Assembly: GCA_003218735.1 (NCBI GenBank)
Contig: QHOJ01000204.1
Location: forward strand, 1 to 5,974
DNA: 5,974 nucleotides
From: Verrucomicrobiota bacterium
GTDB taxonomy: Bacteria; Verrucomicrobiota; Verrucomicrobiia; Chthoniobacterales; UBA10450
Direction: 5' to 3'
Below, piece by piece: positions 1 through 5,974 of the stretch (its first letter is position 1; every line of letters starts with the position of its first letter). The position numbers were made by a program, and so were the translations under genes. Under the pieces are notes generated by a model. That model made no database searches, was not told where the DNA came from, and saw only the letters and a program-made list of their open reading frames with translations.

Positions 1-2232
<2,232 letters not shown>

Positions 2233-2238
2233 GGCGTT

Positions 2239-2850
2239 CTAAAGTCTTTTCTTAACCTTATAGCGGGACGATCGCTCCCGAACGTGGAATCCGATCTCGC
2301 GCTTCTTCTGCGGCTCAATCGGCTCGAGCAGACGCTTCAACGTCGCAAAAAGATCGACAATCGCCTCATCGTGCGAATCGAGCCGGCGTTCGGGTTCATG
2401 AAGCCTGGCGGCGAGTTGAGCATTTGATGCAACCATCTGACGCAGTTTAACGAACGCGCGCACAACGCGAACGCTCGCCTGAACTGCGATATTGCTGTTG
2501 AGCACACTCGTCAACATGAGTGCGCCATGCTCTGTAACAGCCCAGGGCAACTTCCTTTTTCCTCCATGCGAGTCTGAGGTCACAAATTGTGACCTCGAAC
2601 TTGAAGTCGCGAATTGCGACTTCAAGTTTCTAAACTCTTCAGCCGTAAGCTGAAAGGCGAAGTCATTGGGAAATCGATCATGGTTCCGTCTTAGCTGCTC
2701 ATTCAGTCGTTTCGTCGTAACTTGATAGATGGCCGCAAAATCCGAATCAAGCATAACCCGCTGGCCGCGGATCGGGTGAATCGCGTTTTCGATATTGTCG
2801 ATTGTGCGCGTGGAAGGCACGGCTAAGTCAAGCGCGCGTAGGCAGATCAT
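2239..2850 (-). CDS. ORF6N-domain protein inserted in the atp operon
   Basis: A 203-residue protein of the ORF6N family, related to KilA-N/Bro-N phage antirepressor domains and thought to bind DNA; the cellular role is unknown. The domain runs from about 20 to 137: [16 protein letters not shown] (27-42), [17 protein letters not shown] (45-61), [10 protein letters not shown], then [18 protein letters not shown] (96-113) and [12 protein letters not shown] charged helical tail follows and ends with the family-like REIGFHV (184-190) and a basic end. All expected parts are present, so it is intact rather than a remnant. Residues 76-93 are a 9-residue tandem repeat ([18 protein letters not shown]) encoded by two palindromes. 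Its ATG overlaps the atpA stop by 4 nt and its stop is 6 nt before atpG. No own promoter or Shine-Dalgarno is visible. A GTG at codon 11 is an alternative start. It has no known part in ATP synthase assembly; a passenger insertion or a regulator are both possible. Confidence 0.9.
   Translation of the reverse strand: MICLRALDLAVPSTRTIDNIENAIHPIRGQRVMLDSDFAAIYQVTTKRLNEQLRRNHDRFPNDFAFQLTAEEFRNLKSQFATSSSRSQFVTSDSHGGKRKLPWAVTEHGALMLTSVLNSNIAVQASVRVVRAFVKLRQMVASNAQLAARLHEPERRLDSHDEAIVDLFATLKRLLEPIEPQKKREIGFHVRERSSRYKVKKRL
2572..2625 (-). repeat. 27-nt in-frame tandem repeat (two copies) in the ORF6N gene
   Basis: Two adjacent 27-nt units, 2599-2625 and 2572-2598, encode LKSQFATSS and SRSQFVTSD. 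By eye 18 of 27 bases match, and the shared core SQF-A/V-TS is kept. As I recall the family, usually one such SQFxTS stretch precedes the GG(K/R)RxLP motif, so the second copy looks like an in-frame expansion. The size of a multiple of three keeps the frame open. Confidence 0.8.
2576..2596. repeat. Perfect palindrome 1 within the ORF6N gene
   Basis: Arms GAGGTCACAA and TTGTGACCTC are exact reverse complements around one central base. In mRNA it could form a 9-bp stem with a 3-nt loop; in DNA it would suit a dimeric binding protein. It codes for residues of the second SQFVTS unit. No U-run follows, so it is not a rho-independent terminator. Confidence 0.85.
2598..2628. repeat. Perfect palindrome 2 within the ORF6N gene
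   Basis: Arms AACTTGAAGTCGC (2598-2610) and GCGACTTCAAGTT (2616-2628) are exact reverse complements with a 5-nt loop, giving a 13-bp stem, the strongest hairpin I see in the window. Its 21-nt core, 2603-2623, aligns with palindrome 1 at 16 of 21 positions. It sits 27 nt from palindrome 1, centre to centre. It codes for the first SQFATS unit. Confidence 0.88.
2847..2850 (-). other. ATGA stop-start overlap, atpA to ORF6N gene
   Basis: On the minus strand the four bases ATGA contain both the ORF6N start (2850-2848) and the atpA stop TGA (2849-2847). Such overlaps commonly give translational coupling by re-initiation. Here no Shine-Dalgarno is visible in front of the ATG, which makes coupling the likeliest way for the ORF6N gene to be translated. 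Confidence 0.8.
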
Positions 2851-4379
2851 CGCCAGGTTGATTTGAATTCATCGAGCGCGGCTCTTAGTTGCGATTCGAT
2901 GTCTTGGTCGAGTTGTTTTTTCTCGCGAATAGCGCGCAGCAAACTTTCTTTGCGCGTTTCCAGATAATCCTGGAGCTTGATTTGAAACTCCTTCACGCGG
3001 TCGACTGGAACTGGATCGATGTATCCATTTTGCATCGCCCACATGACGGCGACCTGTTCTTCGACCGGAATTGGGTTGTACTGTTTTTGCTTAAAAAGCT
3101 CGACAATGCGTTGCCCCCGATCGAGTCGTGCTTTGGTTGCCGCGTCGAGATCGGAACCAAACTGCGCAAAGGCGGCAAGCTCGCGAAACTGTGCAAGGTC
3201 AAGCTTCACTTTGCCTGCGACCTGCTTAATAGCCTTGATCTGCGCGGCGGAACCGACCCGGCTGACCGAAAGACCCACTGAGATTGCGGGTCGCACGCCT
3301 TGGTAGAAAAGATCCGTTTCGAGATAAATTTGCCCGTCTGTAATGGAAATAACGTTTGTTGGAATGTAGGCGGAAACGTCCCCCGCTTGTGTCTCGATAA
3401 TCGGCAGCGCCGTGAGGGAACCGCCGCCAAACTCTTCTGCGACGCGAGCACTTCGCTCAAGCAACCGCGAATGCAAATAAAATACATCGCCCGGGTACGC
3501 TTCGCGTCCAGAAGGCCGCCTTAAGACGAGCGAAACCTGGCGATATGCGACGGCGTGTTTCGACAAATCATCGTAAATAATGAGCGCGTCCATGCCGTTA
3601 TCCATGAACCACTCCCCCATCGCGGCACCCGCGAATGGCGCCAGATATTGATTGGTGGCCGTGTCGGACGCAGGCGCGGAGATAATCGTCGTGTACGGCA
3701 TGGCGCCTTCTTTTTCGAGAACGGCGAGCGTCCGCGCCACGTTGGAATTCTTCTGGCCCACCGCGACGTAAATACAGTAAAGCGGGCGATAATCCGTGAC
3801 CTCTCCCTTTTCACCGGCTTTATTGAGCCGCGCCTGGCTGATGATTGTGTCGATTGCAATAGTGGTTTTCCCAGTTGCGCGGTCACCAATTATCAGTTCG
3901 CGCTGTCCGCGACCGATCGGAATCATGGCGTCAATCGCCATGATACCGGTTTGAACCGGTTGGCTGACACTGCGGCGTTTGATGACACCCGGCGCGATCT
4001 TTTCAAGTGGATAAAACGAGTCTGTCTTGATTTCCCCTTTTCCATCCAACGGTTGGCCTATGGTATTAACGACGCGTCCAAGCAACGCTTTACCGACGGG
4101 AACCTGTAACAGTTTGCCCGTGGTCTTTACTTCGTCGCCTTCCGCGACTTTTGTGGTTTCACCCAGTAAAATCGCCCCCACCTCAGTCTCTTCGAGGTTT
4201 AACGCAAGACCAAATATTCCATTGGGAAACTCGATCATCTCGTTGAGCATGACGTCGCTAAGGCCTTCAATGCGCGCGACTCCGTCACCCGTTTCCCGCA
4301 CGACGCCGACGTTGCTTTTCGTGGTCGATGTTTTTATTCCCTGAATTTTCGTTTCGATCTCTTCAAGTATGCCGCTCAT
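2847..4379 (-). CDS. atpA: F1Fo ATP synthase subunit alpha
   Basis: Non-catalytic nucleotide-binding subunit of the alpha3-beta3 head, which supplies the arginine finger to the beta sites. It is 510 residues, the usual length. Domains in order: N-terminal helix that meets delta (1-25), beta-barrel (about 26-95), nucleotide-binding domain and C-terminal helical bundle (about 380-510). Motifs are Walker A GDRATGKT at 165-172, Walker B ALIIYDD (Asp270), [20 protein letters not shown] (291-310) and the signature [10 protein letters not shown] at 364-373 followed by the finger Arg374. Walker A has Ala168 where GDRQTGKT is usual. A hydrophilic stretch at about 187-199 is longer than in E. coli. The start is 12 nt after the atpH stop without a Shine-Dalgarno. 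The TGA stop is shared with the ATG of the ORF6N gene (ATGA, 2847-2850). Confidence 0.98.
   Translation of the reverse strand: MSGILEEIETKIQGIKTSTTKSNVGVVRETGDGVARIEGLSDVMLNEMIEFPNGIFGLALNLEETEVGAILLGETTKVAEGDEVKTTGKLLQVPVGKALLGRVVNTIGQPLDGKGEIKTDSFYPLEKIAPGVIKRRSVSQPVQTGIMAIDAMIPIGRGQRELIIGDRATGKTTIAIDTIISQARLNKAGEKGEVTDYRPLYCIYVAVGQKNSNVARTLAVLEKEGAMPYTTIISAPASDTATNQYLAPFAGAAMGEWFMDNGMDALIIYDDLSKHAVAYRQVSLVLRRPSGREAYPGDVFYLHSRLLERSARVAEEFGGGSLTALPIIETQAGDVSAYIPTNVISITDGQIYLETDLFYQGVRPAISVGLSVSRVGSAAQIKAIKQVAGKVKLDLAQFRELAAFAQFGSDLDAATKARLDRGQRIVELFKQKQYNPIPVEEQVAVMWAMQNGYIDPVPVDRVKEFQIKLQDYLETRKESLLRAIREKKQLDQDIESQLRAALDEFKSTWR
3922..3960. repeat. Two back-to-back inverted repeats inside atpA
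   Basis: Arms ATCATGGCG (3922-3930) and CGCCATGAT (3936-3944) form a perfect 9-bp stem with a 5-nt loop. Directly next to it, ACCGGTT (3945-3951) and AACCGGT (3954-3960) are 7-bp arms with only 2 nt between them. They lie just before the Walker A codons and encode the conserved stretch [13 protein letters not shown]. The protein's own near-symmetric order GIMAIDAMI can explain the first stem, so any function is uncertain. Confidence 0.5.
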
Positions 4380-4391
4380 GATTTTGGTTGA

Positions 4392-4784
4392 TTAAAGTTG
4401 TTGCTGTAGGCGTTCGAGCCGGTTGCGCACAGTCCCATCCCAAACGTCGCTGCCGACGCGAATACGCATCCCACCAAGAAGCTCAGGATTGACGACGAAC
4501 TCAGTCGTTAAGTCATTGCCGTATTTTTGCTTCAGATTCGCGATGAGCTTCGAACTGGTTTCCGGGTCCACGCCGCACGCCGTCTCGACTCGGGCGCGGC
4601 GTTTTTCCAGTTCGAGTCGAAGCAAGCGCCGGTAATTTTGTAATATCTCAACACTGTTGCGCGGCTTTCTCGCGATGAGCGAGTCCACGAGCGATGCAAT
4701 CCGGCCAGGGTCAAGTTGACCGTCAGTGAAACTTGCCCGAAGCATTTCGCGGGAGAGCCGGCGAATTTCCTTGTTGATCTTCAT
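4392..4784 (-). CDS. atpH: F1Fo ATP synthase subunit delta, short form
   Basis: Peripheral stalk subunit joining the top of F1 (alpha N-terminus) to the b dimer. The C-terminal domain is recognisable: the fold ends with ELLGGMRIRVGSDVWDG (101-117) and TVRNRLERLQQQL (118-130), the usual GG-x-R-I...D-G-(S/T)-V-x-x-(R/K)-L signature. At 130 residues it is about 45 shorter than the typical 175-180; the N-terminal helical domain is reduced to roughly 65 residues, beginning MKINKEIRRLSREM. No start codon further upstream is needed: the ATG shares its A with the atpF TGA stop (TGATG, a 1-nt overlap), and there is no upstream Shine-Dalgarno. I believe short deltas of this type occur in Verrucomicrobiota-like lineages, so it is more likely a lineage form than a broken gene. 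Confidence 0.9.
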   Translation of the reverse strand: MKINKEIRRLSREMLRASFTDGQLDPGRIASLVDSLIARKPRNSVEILQNYRRLLRLELEKRRARVETACGVDPETSSKLIANLKQKYGNDLTTEFVVNPELLGGMRIRVGSDVWDGTVRNRLERLQQQL

Positions 4785-5284
4785 CAGGCGAGTTGACGGG
4801 CTGTTTCTTCCTGTAAGCGATATTGGTCCTCTGAAGTAAGGACCTTCCCTGTGACCTTTGCGGTTGTATCGACCACCAATCGCCCGAGCTCGCGCTTCAA
4901 AGATTCCATCGTGCGATCATGTTCGATCGCACTCGCTTCGCGCGCCTTGGCAATAATTTGTTCTGCGGCCGCAATCGCTTCCTGTTGTTTTCGCTCGGCC
5001 AGATGCGCACTGCTTTCGCGAGCCTCGTCGATCATTTTCTGCGCTTCGGCGTTCGCCTTGGCCACGATGTCCGCGTGTCGCTGTTCGGCTTCTGCAAGTT
5101 GCTTTTTGATCTTTTCCGCGTTGAGAAGACCTTCCTCAATACGCCGCCGGCGCTCCTCCAACACAGCGAGGATTGGCTTGTAGGCGAACCGGGTCAAAAG
5201 AAAGGCGACAATCGCGAAGCTAATCACTTGCGAGAAAAAGAGCCACGGATTCCAACCAAACGTATCAGCGGTATCGCGTAACAT
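4784..5284 (-). CDS. atpF: F1Fo ATP synthase subunit b (stator)
   Basis: Membrane-anchored peripheral stalk subunit that, as a dimer, holds F1 still against the rotor. From the chosen start the protein has 166 residues, close to the usual 156-170. One membrane segment lies at about 13-31 (PWLFFSQVISFAIVAFLL), followed by the conserved RFAYKPILAVLEERR and a long charged coiled coil (about 41-140, many Ala, Glu, Lys, Arg) ending in the delta-binding tail. The frame opens upstream as far as 5533, but that part overlaps atpE. Candidate starts are ATG 5326 (180 aa), 5317 (177 aa) and 5284 (166 aa). Only 5284 has a strong Shine-Dalgarno (GGAGG, 10 nt spacer), so I chose it; 5326 remains possible. 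The TGA stop overlaps the atpH start by 1 nt. Single copy, no b' seen. Confidence 0.93.
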   Translation of the reverse strand: MLRDTADTFGWNPWLFFSQVISFAIVAFLLTRFAYKPILAVLEERRRRIEEGLLNAEKIKKQLAEAEQRHADIVAKANAEAQKMIDEARESSAHLAERKQQEAIAAAEQIIAKAREASAIEHDRTMESLKRELGRLVVDTTAKVTGKVLTSEDQYRLQEETARQLA

Positions 5285-5294
5285 TTCGGTGAAA

Positions 5295-5299
5295 CCTCC
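5295..5299 (-). promoter_or_regulatory. Ribosome binding site GGAGG deciding the atpF start
   Basis: GGAGG lies 10 nt before the ATG at 5284 on the minus strand. The two upstream in-frame ATGs, at 5326 and 5317, have no comparable sequence. It is the only consensus Shine-Dalgarno placed in front of a start codon in this window. Confidence 0.65.
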
Positions 5300-5366
5300 A
5301 GTTGTAGCTGCAATCATCAGATTCATATGCAAACCAGGCGCGTGGCAACTACCAGCGCGGGAAGGC

Positions 5367-5582
5367 TTAGTGAGGAAGAAGGTACAGCGCGTAGAAGACG
5401 ATCGCTTCGGTAAAAGCGATCGCCAGAATCGCCTGCACCAGAATTGGGGTCGCGGCGCCGGGATTGCGTCCGACCGCCGCGGCCGCCCCCAGGCCAGTAA
5501 GGCCGACTCCGATCCCCGCGCCCATGGCTGCAAGTCCCACGTGAATGCTTCCGCTCATTTCTGCCAGTAATGGTAATATCAT
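5367..5582 (-). CDS. atpE: F1Fo ATP synthase subunit c (rotor ring)
   Basis: Proteolipid whose copies form the membrane rotor ring that carries ions through Fo. The 71 residues make two membrane helices (about 13-35 and 47-68) joined by the polar loop GRNPGA, with the conserved RNP at 39-41. Helix 1 has the glycine-rich packing motif GAGIGVG (21-27). Helix 2 carries the ion-binding carboxylate Glu59 in AIAFTEAIVFYALY. Aligned by the loop Arg, the positions of the Na+-ring Gln and Ser/Thr are Val26 and Ala60, so H+ coupling is inferred. The start at 5582 has no strong Shine-Dalgarno but follows an A-rich, probably unstructured leader. An internal Met9 is a less likely start. It is 66 nt after atpB. 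Confidence 0.97.
   Translation of the reverse strand: MILPLLAEMSGSIHVGLAAMGAGIGVGLTGLGAAAAVGRNPGAATPILVQAILAIAFTEAIVFYALYLLPH
5399..5422. repeat. 9-bp inverted repeat at the carboxylate codon of atpE
   Basis: Arms CGATCGCTT (5399-5407) and AAGCGATCG (5414-5422) are perfect reverse complements around a 6-nt loop. In mRNA the stem covers codons 54-62, including Glu59. The repeated Ala-Ile pairs written as GCG ATC can account for much of it, so a regulatory role is only a possibility. No U-run follows, so it is not an intrinsic terminator. Confidence 0.5.
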
Positions 5583-5648
5583 AGTTTCTTGTTTGGTTTT
5601 AGCTTTGGCGATTTTCGCCGTTTTTCCTCCGACCGGTCGCCGAAATTG
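5583..5648 (-). other. atpB-atpE intergenic leader
   Basis: These 66 nt hold three things on the minus strand. A GGAGG at 5630-5626 has no start codon within reach. A small inverted repeat, GGCG and CGCC with a 5-nt loop, lies at 5607-5619. A very A-rich stretch then runs to the atpE ATG. There is no stop codon in the atpE frame between the atpB TAA and the atpE ATG, and the two genes are in the same frame. The A-rich tract probably helps ribosomes load on atpE, whose product is needed in many copies. Confidence 0.45.
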
Positions 5649-5974
5649 TTAGTGTTGTGGTTCGTGCCCTGGTTGATGTTGCGCAATCAAAAGTGTAAAG
5701 ACAGCAGTCAACAACATAAAAACGAGCGCCTGCACGATTCCCACTAGTACCTCCATAAAGTAAAACGGAATCGGAATTAGCCAGGAAAGCATCGGCACCA
5801 TGTTCGACATCGCTTCCAAAATGCTCTCGCCGGCGTAGACGTTGCCGAAAAGCCGAAAGCTCAGCGAGATCGGCCGGAATAGAATCGAGACGACTTCGAG
5901 CCATCCGACCATAAAAAAGATAACGACCATGATTACTTTTAGAAAACCAGACGTTTCACCTTTTGGGCCGAAAA
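5649..5974 (-). CDS. atpB: F1Fo ATP synthase subunit a, C-terminal part (5' end outside window)
   Basis: Membrane stator subunit with the half-channels that bring ions to the c-ring. Only the last 107 residues are present; the frame continues past the right edge, so the ATG at 5930 is an internal Met. The key stretch is RPISLSFRLFGNVYAGE, where Arg40 of the fragment corresponds to the essential Arg210 of E. coli and Asn44 to Asn214. The final helices follow, with VGIVQALVFMLLTAVF containing Gln81, which corresponds to E. coli Gln252. The tail is rich in His and Pro (HQPGHEPQH). Two to three membrane helices are visible. It is the upstream neighbour of atpE, as in most atp operons. Identity is secure despite the truncation. 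Confidence 0.96.
   Translation of the reverse strand, partial: FGPKGETSGFLKVIMVVIFFMVGWLEVVSILFRPISLSFRLFGNVYAGESILEAMSNMVPMLSWLIPIPFYFMEVLVGIVQALVFMLLTAVFTLLIAQHQPGHEPQH

Noticed and set aside
2576..2628. Palindromes as a rho-independent terminator before atpG
   Set aside because: Neither stem is followed by a U-run on the transcript strand, and they sit inside an open reading frame with essential genes downstream.
3555..4109. 184-codon plus-strand reading frame
   Set aside because: It lies fully antisense to conserved atpA codons and its product shows no family features; it is an antisense shadow.
5285..5366. Possible hidden small gene or second b' subunit between atpE and atpF
   Set aside because: Only 82 nt, with no frame other than the upstream extension of atpF and no membrane segment.
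5327..5533. Long N-terminal extension of atpF up to the ATG at 5533
   Set aside because: This part overlaps most of atpE in another frame and gives a Ser/Arg/Trp-rich sequence unlike any b subunit.

Overview
The window is most of one F1Fo ATP synthase operon, transcribed entirely from the minus strand, so the operon reads from right to left. In transcription order it holds the end of atpB (subunit a, cut by the right edge), atpE (c), atpF (b), atpH (delta), atpA (alpha), an unexpected ORF6N-domain gene, atpG (gamma) and nearly all of atpD (beta, cut by the left edge). This is the canonical bacterial order B-E-F-H-A-G-D with one extra gene between alpha and gamma. atpC would be expected just beyond the left edge, and the rest of atpB beyond the right edge. 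There is one b-type gene and no second b' copy.

Region by region: 5974-5285 holds the membrane sector genes a and c and the leader before b; 5284-4784 the b stator; 4784-4392 a short delta; 4379-2847 alpha; 2850-2239 the ORF6N gene; 2232-1357 gamma; 1348-1 beta. Genes are packed tightly: atpF/atpH overlap by 1 nt, atpA/ORF6N overlap by 4 nt (ATGA), and other gaps are 6 to 82 nt. I see no rho-independent terminator and no convincing internal promoter, so all genes probably share one mRNA. Most starts lack a Shine-Dalgarno sequence; the one clear GGAGG points to an internal start for atpF.

The ATP synthase genes look functional. Both Walker A motifs, the beta catalytic glutamate, the alpha arginine finger, the c-ring carboxylate and the essential arginine of subunit a are all present. 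The c subunit lacks the Gln and Ser/Thr of Na+-binding rings, so the enzyme is probably H+-coupled.

The unusual part is the intact 203-residue ORF6N protein, of a phage antirepressor-like family, wedged between alpha and gamma. Inside its coding region lie two adjacent palindromes 27 nt apart. They encode a 9-residue tandem repeat and differ from each other mainly by paired, compensatory substitutions.

Organism: a bacterium with moderate GC. The overall style of the subunits, the short delta and the presence of an ORF6N gene remind me of Verrucomicrobiota (soil Chthoniobacterales-like), but this is family recollection rather than a search result.
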